From: Mercurialis annua
Taxonomy: Eukaryota; Streptophyta; Magnoliopsida; Malpighiales; Euphorbiaceae
Direction: 5' to 3'
Assembly (NCBI RefSeq): GCF_937616625.2
Contig: NC_065573.1
Coordinates: 9,377,001-9,441,000 of the forward strand
Length of the DNA: 64,000 bases
Shown here: piece by piece, positions 12,890-27,200 of the stretch
Numbering within the stretch: position 1 is the first letter of the stretch
Layout of the letters: every line of letters starts with the position of its first letter
Notes under the pieces: model-generated
What the model saw: only the letters and a program-made list of their open reading frames with translations
What the model was told of the DNA's origin: nothing
Database searches by the model: none
Made by a program: the position numbers and the translations under genes

Positions 12890-15800
12890 TTTAACGCGTC
12901 GTTCCGATTACCTAAGCATGGTTAGGTTATTTTACGCAAATTGTGCTTGAAAAGTGACGTTGATTAGTATTTCGCGTCTCAAGTCTCTTTTACGTGTCGT
13001 TCCGATTAACTATGCATGGTTAGGTCACATTACGCATTGTGTGCGTGAAAACTGTCGCTAGGTCAGTATGTCGCGTCTCAAGCCTCTTTAACGCGTCGTT
13101 CCGATTACCTAAGCATGGTTAGATTATATTAAGCAAAGTGTAGTATATCGCGTCTCAAATCTCTTCAACGCGTCGTTCCGATTACCTAAGCATGGTTAAG
13201 TTATATTACGCAAAGAGTGCGTAAAAAGTGACACTAGATTAGTATGGCGCGTTTCAAGTCTCTTTAACGCGTTGTATCAATTACCATGCTTATGTCGCGT
13301 CACAAGTGTCTCTAACGCGTCGTTCTGATTATCTAAGCATGGTTAGGTTAGATTAACCAAAGTGTGCGTGAAAAGTGACGCTAGATTAGTATGTCGCGTC
13401 TCAAGTCTCTTTAACGCGTCGTTCTGATTATCTAAGCATGGCTAGGTTATATTACGCAAATTGTGCGTGAAAAGTGACGCTAGATTAGTATGTCACGTGC
13501 AAAGTCACTCTAACACGTGGTTCTTATTTCCTAAGCATGGTTAGGTTATATGTTACAAAGTGTGCATAAAAAGTGACGCTAGATTAGTATGTCGCGTCTC
13601 AAGTCTCTTTAACGCGTCGTTCTGATAATCTAAGCATGGTTAGGTTATATTACGCGAAGTGTGCATGAAAAGTGACGCTAGATTAGTATGTCATGTGTAA
13701 AGTCTAACACGTTGTTCTAATTTCCTAAGCATGGTTAGGTTATATTACACAAAGTGTGCGTAAAAAGTGACGCTAGATTTGTATGTCGCGTCTCAAGTCT
13801 CTTTAACGCATTGTTCTGATAATCTAAGCATGGTTAGGTTATATTACGCAAGGTGTGCGTGAAAAGTGACGCTAGATTAGTATGTCGCATCTCAATGTTC
13901 ATTAACGCGTCGTTCCGATTACCTAAGCAGGGTTAGGTTTTATTTCGCAACTTGTGCATGAAAAGTGAAGCTAGATTAGTATGTCGCGTATCAAGTCTTT
14001 TTAACGCGTCGTTTCGATTACCTAAGCATGGTTATGTTGATAATTAACAATAAATTAGTATGTCATGTCTCAAGTAGATTTTAACGCGTTGTTCCTATTT
14101 CCTAAGAATGGTTAGGTTATATTACGAAAAGTGTGCGTGAAAAGTGAAGCTAGATTAGTACGTCGCGTCTCAAGTCTCTCTCTAATGCGTCGTTCCGATT
14201 TCTAAGCATGGTTAGGTTATATTACGCAAAGTGTGCAAAAACAAAGTGACGCTAGATTAGTATTACGCGTCTCAAATCTCTGTAACGCGTTGTTTTTGAT
14301 TACCATGCCTATGTCGCCTCACAAGTCTCTCTAACGCGTCGTTCCGATTACCTACGGATATATTACGCAACGTGTGCGTGAAAAATGACGATTAGTAGGT
14401 CGCGTCTTAAGTCTATTTAACGCGTCAATCTGATTACCTATGCATAACCTAGGTTATGTTACGCAAAGTCTGCGTGAAAAGTGATGCTAGATTAGTACGT
14501 CGCATCTCAAGTCTCTCTAATGCGTTGTTCCGATTTGTAAGCATGGTTAGGTTATATTACTGAAAGTGTGCAAAAGAAAGTGACTCTAGATTAGTATTAC
14601 GCGTCTCAAATCTCTGTCACGCGTCATTTTCGATTGCCATGCCTATGTCGCGTCACAAGTCTCTCTAACGCGTCGACAATAGATTAGTATGTCGCGTCTC
14701 AAGTCTATTTAACGCGTCGTTTCGATTACCTAAGCATGGTTAGGTTATTATTACGCAATGTGTGCATGAAAAGTGGCGCTAGATTAGTATGTTGCGTCTC
14801 AAGTCTTTTTAACGTGTCGTTTCCATGCTTATGTCGCGTCTCAATTCTCTTTAACGCGTTGTACCGATTACCTAAGGATGGTTAGGTTACTTTACAGAAA
14901 GTGTGCGTGAAATGTAACAATACATTAGTATGTTGCGTCTCAAGTCTATTTAACGCGTCGTTCCGATTACCTAAGCATGGTTAGGTTATATTATGCATAG
15001 TGTGCGTGAAAAGGTACGATAGATAAATATGTAGAGTCTCAATTATCTTTAACGCGTTGTTCTGATCACACTTCTAGTTAACGCGTCGTTCCAATTACCT
15101 TAGCATAGTTAGGTTATATTACGCAAAGTGTGCGTGGAAAGTGACGCTAGATTAGTATGTCACGTCTCATTTCTCTTTAACGCGTTGTACCGATTACCTA
15201 AGGATGGTTAGGTTGCTTTACGGAAAGTGTGCATGAAAAGTAACAATACATTAGCATGTCGCATCTCAAGTCTATTTAACGCGTCATTCCGATTACCTTT
15301 GCATGGTTAGGTTATATTATGCAAAGTGTGCTTGAATAGTGACGCCAAATTAGTATGTCGTGTCAGAAGTCTCTTTAACGCGTCGTTCCGATTACCTATG
15401 CATGTGCGTGAAAGTGACGCTAGATTATGTTACGCAAAGTGTGCATGAAAAGTGACGCTAGATTAATATAAAAGTGACGTCAGATTAGTATGGCGCATCT
15501 CAAGTATTTTCAATGCATCGATCCGATTACCTAAGCATGGTTAGGTTATACTACGCATAGTGTGCGTGAAAAGTGACAATAGCTATGTCGCACTCAAGTC
15601 TCTTTAACGCGTGTTTCGATTACCTAAGCATGGGTAGGTTACATTACGCAAAGTGTGCGTGAAAACTGACGGTATATTAGTATGTCGCGTCTCAAGTCTC
15701 TTTAACACCTCGTTCCGATTATCTAAGCATGGTTAGGTTATATTTCCAAAGTGTGCGTGAAAAGTAACGCTAGATTAGTATGTCGCGTCTCAAGTTTCTT

Positions 15801-17505
15801 TAATGCGTCGTTCCGATTATCTTAGCATGGTTAGGTTATATTACAAAAAGTCTGCGAGAAAGTGACAATAGATTAGTATGTCGCATCTCAAGTCTCTTTA
15901 TGGCTTCGTTTCGATTATCATGCTTATGTCGCATCACAAATCTCTCTAACGCATCGTTCCGATTACCAAAGCATGGTTAGTATTACGCAAAGTGTGCGTG
16001 ATAAGTGACGCTAGATTAGTATGTCGCGTCTCAAGTGTCTCTAACGCGTCGTTCCGATTACCTAAGCATGGTTAGGTTATATTACGAAAAGAGTGCGTGA
16101 AAACTGACGCTAGATTAGTATGTCACATCTCTAGTCTCTTTAACGCATCGTTCCGATTACCTAAGAATGGTTATGTTAAATTACGCCAAGTGCGCGTTAA
16201 AGTGACGCTACATTAGTATGTCTCATCTCAAGTCTCTTTAACGCGTCGTTTTGATTACCTAAGCATGGCTAGGTTGTATTACGCAAAGTGTGATCGAAAA
16301 GTGACGTTAGATTAGTATGGCGCGTCCTAAGTCTCTTTATTGTGTCGTTTCGATTACCTAAGCATGGTTAGGTTGTATTATGCAAAGTGTGCGTGAAAGT
16401 GACGCCAGATTAGTAAGTCACGTCTCAAGTATCTTTAACGCGTCGTTCCGATTACCTAAGTATGGTTAGGTTATTTTATGCAAAGTGTGCGCGAAAAATT
16501 ACGGTAGATTAGAATATCGCGTCTCAAGTCTCGTTAACGCGTCGTTCCGATTACCTAAGAATGGTCATATTATATTACGCCAAGTGCGCGTTAAAAGTGT
16601 CGCTAGATTACTATGTTGTCTCACAAGACTTTTAAACGTGTTGTTACGATTACCTTACATGGTTAGGTTATATTAGGCAATGTGTGCGTGAAAACTATTG
16701 CTAGGTTAGTATGTCGTGTCTCAAGTCTCTTTAAAGCGTCGTTTCGAATACCAAATCATTGTTAGGTTGTAACGCTAGATTAGTATGGCGCGTTTCAAGT
16801 CTCTTTAACGCGTCGTTTTGATTACTGTGCTTATGTCACGTCACAAGTGTCTCTAACCCGTCGTTCTGATTACCTAAGCATGGTTAGGTTATATTACGCA
16901 ACGTGTGCATGAAAAGTGACAATAGATGATTAGTATGTCGCGTCTCAAGTCTCATTAGCGCGTCGTTCCGATTACCTAAGAATGGCTAGGTTATTTTACG
17001 CAAAGTGTGCGTGAAAAGTTACGCTAGATTAGTATGTCGCGCCTCAAGTCTATTTAATGCATATTCCGATTACCTAAGCATGGTTAGGTTATATTACGTA
17101 AAGTGTGAGCGAAAAGTGGCGCTAGATTAGTATGTCGCCGCTCTAGTCTCTTTAATGCGTCATTTCAATTTCCTAAGCATGGTAACTATTAGGCAAAGTT
17201 TGCGTGAAAAGTGACGCTAGATTAGTATGTCGTTTCTCAAGTCTCTTTAACGCGTCGTTCCGATTACCTAAGTATGGTTAGGTTATATTACACAAAGTCT
17301 GCGTAGAAAGTGATGTTAGATTAGTATGGCGCGTCTCAAGTCTCTTTAACGCGTCGATTCAATTACCATGCTTATGTCGCGTCACAAGTGTCTCTACCGC
17401 GTCGTTCCGATTACCTAAGGATGGTTGAGTTATATTACTCAAAGTGTGCGTGAAAAGTGACGCTAAATTAGTATGTCGCGTCACAAGCCTCTCTAACTCG
17501 TCGTT
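12890..17505 (+). repeat. Segmental copy P1
   Basis: Collinear with 48,680-53,663. Matching landmarks are GTTGTATCAA at 13,271 and 49,080, TCTGATCACACTTC at 15,061 and 51,080, and GTCGTTCCGATTACCTAAGG at 17,401 and 53,556. The offset grows from 35,809 to 36,019 to 36,155 because the second copy gained small tandem duplications. The ends are approximate to within about one monomer. It overlaps the start of segment A'. Confidence 0.85.
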
Positions 17506-20312
17506 CCGATTACCAAAGTATGGTTAGGCTATTTTACGCAAAGTGTGCGTGAAAAGTGACGCTAGATTAGTATGTCGCGTCTCAAGTCTCTTTAATGCGT
17601 CGCTCCAATTACCTAAGCATGGTTAGGTTATATTACGCAAAGTGTGCGTGAAAACTGTTGCTAGGTTAGTATGTCGCGTATCAAGTCTCTTTAACGCGTC
17701 GTTCCGATTACCTAAGCATGGTTAGGTTATATTACGCAATGTGTGCGTGAAAACTATTGCTAGGTTAGTATGTCGTGTCTCAAGTCTCTTTAAAGCGGCG
17801 TTCCGATTACCTAATCATTGTTACGCAAAGGGTGCTTAAAAGCGACGCTAGATTAGTATGGCGCGTTTCAAGTCTCTTTAACGCGTCGTTTTGATTACTG
17901 TGTTTATGTCACGTCACAAGTGTCTCTAACGCGCCGTTCTGATAACCTAAGCATGGTTAGGTTATATTGCACAAAGTGTGCGTGAAAAGTGACAATAGTG
18001 TATGTCAGGTCTCAAGTCTCTTTAACGCGTCGTTCCGATTACGTAAGCATGGTTAGGTTATTTTACGCAAAGTGTGCGTGAAAAGTTACGCTGGATTAAT
18101 ATGTCGCGCCTCAAGTCTCATTAATGCATATTCCGATTACGTTTACGAAAAGAGTGCATGAAGTGTGATTATCTTTAACGTGTCCTTCCAATTACCTGAG
18201 CATGGTTAGGTTATTTTACACAAAGTGTGCATGAAAAGTTACGCGAGATTAGCATATCGCTTCTAAAGTCTCTTTAACGCGTCGTTCCGATTACCTAAGA
18301 ATGGTTATGTTATTGTACGCCAAGTGCGCGTTAAAAGTGACGCTAGATTAGTATGTCGCATCTTAAGTCTCTTTAACGCGTAGTTCCGATTACGGAAGCT
18401 TGGTTAGGTTATATTACGCAATGTGTGCTCGAAAAGTGACGTTAGATTAGTATGGCGCGTCCTAAGTCTCTTTGATGCGTCGTTCCGATTACCTAAGCAT
18501 GGTTAGGTTGCATTACGCAAAGTGTGCGTAAAGTGACGCTAGATTAGTATGTCACGTCTCAAGTATTAACGCGCCGTTCCGATTACCTAAGCATGGTTAG
18601 GGTATTTTACGCAAAGTGTGCGTGAAAAATTACGGTAGATTAGTATACCGCGTCTCAAGTCTCGTTAACGCGTCGTTCCGATTACCTAAGAATGGATATG
18701 TTATATTACTCCAAGTGTTGCTAGATTAGTATGTCGCGTCACAAGTCTTTTTAACGCGTTGTTACAATTACCTAAGCATGGTTAGGTTATATTACGCCAA
18801 GTGTGCGTAAAAAGTGACGCTAGATTAGTATGGCGCCTCTCAAGTCTCTTTAACGCGTCGTTTCGATTACCATGCTTATGTCGTGTTACAAAGTCTCTCT
18901 AACACGTTGTTCCGATTACCAAAGTATGGTTATGTTAAATTACGCAAAGTGTGCGTGAAAAGAGTTGCTAGATTAGTATGTCGCGTCTCAAGTCTCTTTA
19001 ACGCGTCGTTCCGATTACCTAAGCATGGTTAGGTTATTTTATGCAAAGTGTGCGTGAAAAGTGACGCTAGATTAGAATGTCGTGTCTCAAGTCTTTTAAC
19101 CCGTCGCTCCGATTACCTAAGCATGGTTAGGTTATATTACGCAATGTGTGCGTGAAAACTGTTGCTAGGTTAGTATGTTGCGTATCAAGTCTCTTTAACG
19201 CGTCATTCCGATTACCTAAGCTTGGTTAGGTTATATTACGCAATGTGTGCGTGAAAACTAATTGCTAGGTTAATATGTCGTGTCTCAAGTCTCTTTAAAG
19301 CGTCGTTCCGATTACCTAATCATTGTTAGGTTGTATTACGCAAAGTGAGCGTAAAAGTGACACTCTGGCGCGTTTCATGTATCTTTAACGCGTCGTTTTG
19401 ATTATTGTACTTATGTCACGTCACAAGTGTCTCTAACATGTCGTTTTGATTACCTAATCATGGTTAGGTTATGTTACACAAAGTGTGCGTGAAAAGTGAC
19501 AATAGATTAGTATGTCGCGTGTCAAGTCTCTTTAACGCGTCGTTTCGATTACCTAAGCATGGTTAGGTTATTTTACGCAAAGTGTGCGTGAAAAGTTATG
19601 CTAGATTAGTATGTCGCGCCTCAAGTCTCTTTAATTTATATTCCGATTACCTAATAAGCATGGTTAGGTTATATTACGTAAAGTGTGCGTGAAAAGTGAC
19701 GCTAGATTAGTATGTCTCGTCTCAAGTCTCTTTAACGCGTCGTTCCGATTACCTAAGCATGGTTAGGCTATATTACGCAATGTGTACGTGAAAACTGTTG
19801 CTAACGTATGTCGTGTCTAAAGTCTCTTTAACGCGTCGTTTCGATTACCAATGCCTTTGTCACGTCACAAGTTTCTCTAACGCGTCGTTGCAATTACCCA
19901 AGCTTGGTTAGGTTATATTATGTAAAGTGTGCGTGAAAATTGAAAATAGATTAATATATTGCGTCTCAAATCTCTTTAACGCGTCGTTCCGATTACCTGC
20001 GCATGGTTAGGTTATATTATGCAAAGAGTGCCTAATAGTGACGCTATAATAGTATGTTGCGTCTCAAGTCTCTTTAACGCGTCGTTCCGATTACCTAAGC
20101 ATGGTGAGTAAAAAGTGACACTAAATTAGTATGGCGCGTCTCAATTCACTTTAACGCGTCGTTCGGATAATCTAAGCATGGTTAGGTTATATTACGCAAA
20201 GTGTGCGTAAAAAGTGACTCTAGATTAGTATGGCGTGTTTCATCTCTCTTTAACGCGTCGTTTTGATTACCATGCTTATGTTCCGTCTCAAGTCCCTCTA
20301 ACGCGTCGTTCC

Positions 20313-20411
20313 GATTACCTAAGCATGGTTAGGTTATATTACGCAAAGTGTGCGTGAAAAGCGACGCTAGATTAGTATGTCGCGTCTCAAGTCTCTTTAA
20401 AGCGTCGTTCC
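20313..20411 (+). repeat. Representative full-length 99-bp monomer
   Basis: Type copy for the family. Positions 1-24 of the monomer hold a dyad with core CCTAAGCATGGTTAGG. Positions 30-44 hold a weaker dyad, ACGCA-AAGTG-TGCGT. A second GATTA occurs at monomer positions 58-62, inside GCTAGATTAGTATG. The last third is CpG-rich, with TCGCGTC, ACGCGT and CGTTCCG. There are nine CpG dinucleotides in 99 bp of consensus. This copy differs from consensus by GCGACGCT (for GTGACGCT) and TTTAAAGCG (for TTTAACGCG). The length is divisible by three, which explains the short open frames seen across the array. Confidence 0.9.
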
Positions 20412-21049
20412 GATTACCTAAGCATGGTTAGGTTACACTACGCGAAGTCTGCGTAAAACGTGACGCTAGATTAGTATGGCATGTCTCAAGTCTCTTTAAC
20501 GCGTCGTTTTGATTACCATGCCTATGTCGCGTCTCAAGTCTCTCTAACGCGTCGTTCCGATTACCTAAGCATGTTTTAGTTATATTACGCAAAGTGTGCG
20601 TGAAAAATGATGCTTGATTAGTATGTCGCGTCTCAAGTCTCTATAATGTGTCGTTCCGATTACCTAAGAATGGTTAGTTTATATTACGCAAAGTGTGCGT
20701 GAAAAGTGACAATAGATTAGTATGTCGCGTCTAAACTCTCTTTAACGCGTCGTTCCGATTACCAAAGCTTGGTTATTTTATATTACACCAAGTGCACGTT
20801 AGAAGTGTTGCTAGATTAGTATGTCGCGTCACAAGTCTCTTTAACGTGTTGTTACGATTACCTAAGCATGCTTAAGTTATATTACGCAGTGTGCGTAAAA
20901 AGTGACGCTAGATTAATGTGGCGCGTCTCAAGTCTTTTTAACGCATCGTTTCGATTTCATGCTTATGTCACGTTACAAGTCTCTCTAACACATCGTTCTG
21001 ATTTCCAAAGCATGGTTAGGTTATATTACACATAGTGTGCGTAAAAAGT

Positions 21050-24000
21050 GACAATAGATTAGTATGTCGCGTTGCAAGTCTCTTTAGCATGTCGTTCCGA
21101 TTACCTAAGCATAGTTATGTAAGTTCTCATTAAAAGTGTCGCTAGATTAGTATATCGCGTCACAATTCACTTTAACGCGTTGTTACGATTACCTAAGCAT
21201 GGTTAGGTTTTATTACGCAAAGTGTGCGTAAAATACACGTTACATTATATGGCACGTCTCAAGTCTCTCTAACGCATCATTTCGATTACCATGCTTATGT
21301 CACGTTACAAGTCTCTCTAACACGTCGTTCCGATTACCTAAGCATGGTTAGGTTATATTACGCAAAATGTGCGTGAAAAGTGATAATTGATTAATATGTC
21401 GTGTCTCAAGTTTCTTTAACGCGTCGTTCCGATTACCTAAGCATGGTTAAGTTATTTTACGCAAATTGTGCGTGAAAAGTGACGCTAGATTAGAATGTCG
21501 CGTCTCAAGTCTCTTTAACGTGTCGTTAGGATTACATATGCATGGTTAGGTTATATTACGCAATGTGTGCGTGAAAACTGTCGCTAGGTTAGTATGTCGC
21601 GTCTCAAGCCTCTTTAACGCGTCGTTCCGATTACCAAAGCATGGTTAGATTATATTACGCAAAGTGTGCGTAAGAAGTTACGGTAGATTAGTATGCTGTG
21701 TCTCAAGTCTCTTTAACGCGCCGTTCCAATTACCTAAGCATGGTTAGGTTATATTACGCAAAGAGTGCGTAAAAAGTGACACTAGATTAGTATGACGCGT
21801 TTCAAGTCTCTTTCACGCGTTGTTTCGATTTCCATGCATATCTCGTGTCACAAGTGTCTCTAACGCCTCGTTCTGATTACCTAAGCATGGTTAGGTTAGA
21901 TTAACCAAAGTGTGCATGAAAAGTGACACTAGATTAGTATGTCGCGACTCAAGTCTCTTTAACGCGTCGTTCTGATTACCAAAGCATGGTTAGGTTATAT
22001 TACGCAAAGTGTGCGTGAAAAGTAATGTTAGATTTGTATGGCGCGTCCTATGTCTCTTTAATGCGTCGTTCCGATTACCTAAGCATGGTTAGGTTATACT
22101 ACGCAAAGTGTGCGTGAAAAGTGACACTAGATTAGTATGTCACGTCGCAAGTCTATTTAACGCATCGTTCCGATTACCTAAGCAAGGTTAGGTTATTTTA
22201 CACAAAGTATGCGTGAAAAGTGACGCAAGACTAGTATGTCGGGTCTCAAGTCTCTCTAACGCGTCGTTCCGATTACCTAAGCATGGTTATGTTATATTAC
22301 GCCAAGTGCGAGTTAAATGAGTCGCTAGATTAGTATGTGTCACAAGTCTCTTTAACGAGTCGTTATGATTACCTATGGATGGTTAAGTAATACTACCAAA
22401 AGTGTGCGTAAAAAGTGACGCTAGATTAGTATGACGCGTCTCAAGTTATTTTAACGTGTCGTTTTGCGTAAAAAGTGACACTAGATTAGTATGGCGCGTC
22501 TCAAGTCTCTTTAACGCATCGTTTCGATTACCATGCTTATGTCACGTTACAAGTCTCTCTAACAAATCGTTCCCACTACCAAAGCATGTTTAGGTTAACG
22601 CAAAGTTTGCGTGAAAATTGACAGTAAATTAGTATGTCGCGTCTCAAGTCTCTTTAACGCGTCATTCCGATTACCTAAGAATGGTTAGGTTATCTTACGC
22701 AAAGTCTGCGTGAAAAGTGACGCTAGATTAGTATGTCGCGTCTCAAGTCTCTTTAACGCGTTGTTCCGATTACCTAAGCATGGTTATATTATATTACGCC
22801 AAGTGCGCGTTTAAAGTGTCGCTAGATTAGTATGTCGCATCCAAGTCCCTTTAACGCATTGTTACAATTACCTAAGCATGGTTAAGTTATATTACGCAAA
22901 GTGTGTTTAAAAAGTGACGCTAGATTAGTATGGTGTGCCTCAAGTCTCTTTAACGCATCGTTTCAATTACCTAAGCATGGTTAGGTTATTTTATGCAATG
23001 TGTGCGTGAAAAGTGACGCTAGATTAGTATGTTGCATCTTAAGTCTCTTTAACGCGTCGTTCCGATTACCTAAGCATGGGTAGGTTATTTTACTTAAAGT
23101 GTGCGTGAAAAGTGACGCTAGATTAGTATGTTGCGTCTCAAGTTTCTTTAGCACGTCGTACCGATTAGCTAAGCATGGCTAGATTATACTACGCAAAGAG
23201 TGTGTGAATAGTGACTCTAGATTAGTATGTCGCGTTTCGAGTCTCTTTAACGCGTCGTTTCGATTACCATACTTATGTTGCTTAACAAGTGTCTCTGATG
23301 CGTCATTCTGTTTATCAAAGCATGGTTAGGTTATATTATGCAAAGTGTGCATGAAAAGTGACAATAAATTAGTATGTCCTGCCTCAAGTCTCTTCAACAC
23401 GTCGTTCTGATTACCCATGGATATGTTATATTACGCCAAGTGCGCGTTAAAAGTGTCGCCAGATTAGTATGTCACGTCACAGGTCTCTTTAACGCGTTGT
23501 TACGGTTACATAAGCACGGTTAGGTTATATTACGCAAAGTTTTTGTAAAAAGTGATGCTAGATTAGTATGTCGTGTCTCAAGTCTCTTTAACGCGTCGTT
23601 TTGATTACCATGCTTATGTTACATTACAAGTCTCTCTAACATGTCGTTCTGATTACCTAAGCATGGTTAGATTATGTTACGCAAAGTGTGCTTCATATGT
23701 GACAATAGATTAGTATGTTGCGTCTCAAGTCTCTTTAACGCGTTGTTACGATTATCTCATCATTGTTAGGTATTTTACACAAATTGTGCGTGAAAAGTGA
23801 CGCTAGATTAGTTTGTCGTTTCTCAAGTCTATTTAACGTGTCGTTCCGATTACCTAAGCATGCTTAGGTTATATTACGCGAAGTGTGGGTGAAAATTGAA
23901 AAGTGACGCTAGATTAGTATTTCGCGTCTCAAGTCTCTTTAACGCGTCGTTCCGATTATCTAAGCATGTTTAGATTATAATAAGCAAAGAGGGGTTAAAA

Positions 24001-24249
24001 AGTGACGCTAGATTAGTATGGCGCGTTTCAAGTCTCTTTAACACATCGTTTCGATTACCATGCTTATGTCGCGTCACAAGTGTCTCTAACGCGTCGTTCT
24101 GATTACCTAAGCATGGTTAATTTATATTACGCAAAGTGTGCGTGAAAAGTTACAATAGATTAGTATGTCACGTCTTAAGTCTCTTTAACTCGTCGTTCTG
24201 ATTACCTAAGCATGGTTAAGTTATATTACGCAAAGTGTGCGTGAAAAGT
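21050..24249 (+). repeat. 3.2-kb tandem duplication, copy B
   Basis: First copy of a large tandem duplication in segment A'. The rare TCTTTAGCATGTCG occurs at 21,081 and 24,281 (offset 3,200). GTTGCGTCTC at 23,717 pairs with 27,015 (offset 3,298), and GAAAAGTTACAATAG at 24,143 pairs with 27,541 (offset 3,398). Each offset jump is one monomer absent from this copy: one near 22,650 and one near 23,840. Segment A has both monomers (about 7,500 and 8,790), so copy B lost them. Confidence 0.9.
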
Positions 24250-27200
24250 GACAATAGATTAGTATGTCGCATTGCAAGTCTCTTTAGCATGTCGTTCCGA
24301 TTACCTAAGCATAGTTATGTAAGTTCTCATTAAAAGTGTCGCTAGATTAGTATATCGCGTCACAATTCTCTTTAACGCGTTGTTACGATTACCTAAGCAT
24401 GGTTAGGTTATATTACGCAAAGTGTGCGTAAAACACACGTTACATTATATGGCACGTCTCAAGTCTCTCTAACGCATCATTTCGATTACCATGCTTATGT
24501 CACGTTACAAGTCTCTCTAACACGTCGTTCCGATTACCTAAGCATGGTTAGGTTATATTACGCAAAATGTGCGTGAAAAGTGATAATTGATTAATATGTC
24601 GTGTCTCAAGTTTCTTTAACGCGTCGTTCCGATTACCTAAGCATGGTTAAGTTATTTACGCAAATTGTGCGTGAAAAGTGACGCTAGATTAGTATGTCGC
24701 GTCTCAAGTCTCTTTAACGTGTCGTTAGGATTACATATGCATGGTTAGGTTATATTACGCAATGTGTGCGTGAAAACTGTCGCTAGGTTAGTATGTCGCG
24801 TCTCAAGCCTCTTTAACGCGTCGTTCCGATTACCAAAGCATGGTTAGATTATATTACGCAAAGTGTGCGTAAGAAGTTACGGTAGATTAGTATGCTGTGT
24901 CTCAAGTCTCTTTAACGCGCCGTTCCAATTACCTAAGCATGGTTAGGTTATATTACGCAAAGAGTGCGTAAAAAGTGACACTAGATTAGTATGACGCGTT
25001 TCAAGTCTCTTTCACGCGTTGTTTCGATTTCCATGCATATCTCGTGTCACAAGTGTCTCTAACGCCTCGTTCTGATTACCTAAGCATGGTTAGGTTAGAT
25101 TAACCAAAGTGTGCATGAATAGTGACACTAGATTAGTATGTCGCGACTCAAGTCTCTTTAACGCGTCGTTCTGATTACCAAAGCATGGTTAGGTTATATT
25201 ACGCAAAGTGTGCGTGAAAAGTAATGTTAGATTTGTATGGCGCGTCCTATGTCTCTTTAATGCGTCGTTCCGATTACCTAAGCATGGTTAGGTTATACTA
25301 CGCAAAGTGTGCGTGAAAAGTGACACTAGATTAGTATGTCACGTCGCAAGTCTATTTAACGCATCGTTCCGATTACCTAAGCAAGGTTAGGTTATTTTAC
25401 ACAAAGTATGCGTGAAAAGTGATGCAAGACTAGTATGTCGGGTCTCAAGTCTCTCTAACGCGTCGTTCCGATTACCTAAGCATGGTTATGTTATATTACG
25501 CCAAGTGCGAGTTAAATGAGTCGCTAGATTAGTATGTCACGTCACAAGTCTCTTTAACGAGTCGTTATGATTACCTATGGATGGTTAAGTAATACTACCA
25601 AAAGTGTGCGTAAAAAGTGACGCTAGATTAGTATGACGCGTCTCAAGTTATTTTAACGTGTCGTTTTGCATAAAAAGTGACGCTAGATTAGTATGGCGCG
25701 TCTCAAGTCTCTTTAACGCATCGTTTCGATTACCATGCTTATGTCACGTTACAAGTTTCTCTAACAAATCGTTCCCACTACCAAAGCATGTTTAGGTTAA
25801 CGCAAAGTTTGCGTGAAAATTGACAGTAAATTAGTATGTCGCGTCTCAAGTCTCTTTAACGCGTCGTTTCGATTACCTAAGTATGGTTAGGTTACTGTAC
25901 ACAAACTGAGCGTGAAAAGTGTCACTAGATTAGCATGTCGCGTCTCAAGTCTCTTTAACGCGTCATTCCGATTACCTAAGAATGGTTAGGTTATCTTACG
26001 CAAAGTCTGCGTGAAAAGTGACGCTAGATTAGTATGTCGCGTCTCAAGTCTCTTTAACGTGTTGTTCCGATTACCTAAGCATGGTTATATTATATTACGC
26101 CAAGTGCGCGTTTACAGTGTCGCTAGATTAGTATGTCGCATCCAAGTCCCTTTAACGCGTTGTTACAATTACCTAAGCATGGTTAAGTTATATTACGCAA
26201 AGTGTGTTTAAAAAGTGACGCTAGATTAGTATGGTGCGCCTCAAGTCTCTTTAACGCATCGTTTCAATTACCTAAGCATGGTTAGGTTATTTTATGCAAT
26301 GTGTGCGTGAAAAGTGACGCTAGATTAGTATGTTGCATCTTAAGTCTCTTTAACGCGTCGTTCCGATTACCTAAGCATGGGTAGGTTATTTTACGTAAAG
26401 TGTGCGTGAAAAGTGACGCTAGATTAGTATGTTGCGTCTCAAGTTTCTTTAGCACGTCGTACCGATTAGCTAAGCATGGCTAGATTATACTACGCAAAGA
26501 GTGTGTGAATAGTGACTCTAGATTAGTATGTCGCGTTTCGAGTCTCTTTAACGCGCCGTTTCGATTACCATACTTATGTTGCTTAACAAGTGTCTCTGAC
26601 GCGTCATTCTGTTTATCAAAGCATGGTTAGGTTATATTATGCAAATTGTGCGTGAAAAGTGACAATAAATTAGTATGTCCTGCCTCAAGTCTCTTCAACA
26701 CGTCGTTCTGATTACCCATGGATATGTTATATTACGCCAAGTGCGCGTTAAAAGTGTCGCCAGATTAGTATGTCACGTCACAAGTCTCTTTAACGCGTTG
26801 TTACGGTTACATAAGCACGAGGTTATATTACGCAAAGTTTTTGTAAAAAGTGATGCTAGATTAGAATGTCGTGTCTCAAGTCTCTTTAACGCGTCGTTTT
26901 GATTACCATGCTTATGTTACATTACAAGTCTCTCTAACATATCGTTCTGATTACCTAAGCATGGTTAGGTTATGTTACGCAAAGTGTGCTTCATATGTGA
27001 CAATAGATTAGTATGTTGCGTCTCAAGTCTCTTTAACGCGTTGTTACGATTATCTCATCATTGTTAGGTATTTTACACAAATTGTGTGTGAAAAGTGACG
27101 CTAGATTAGTTTGTCGTTTCTCAAGTCTCTTTAACGCGTCGTTCCGACTACCTAAGCATGGTTTGGTTATATTACGCAATGTGTGGGTGAAAACTATCGC

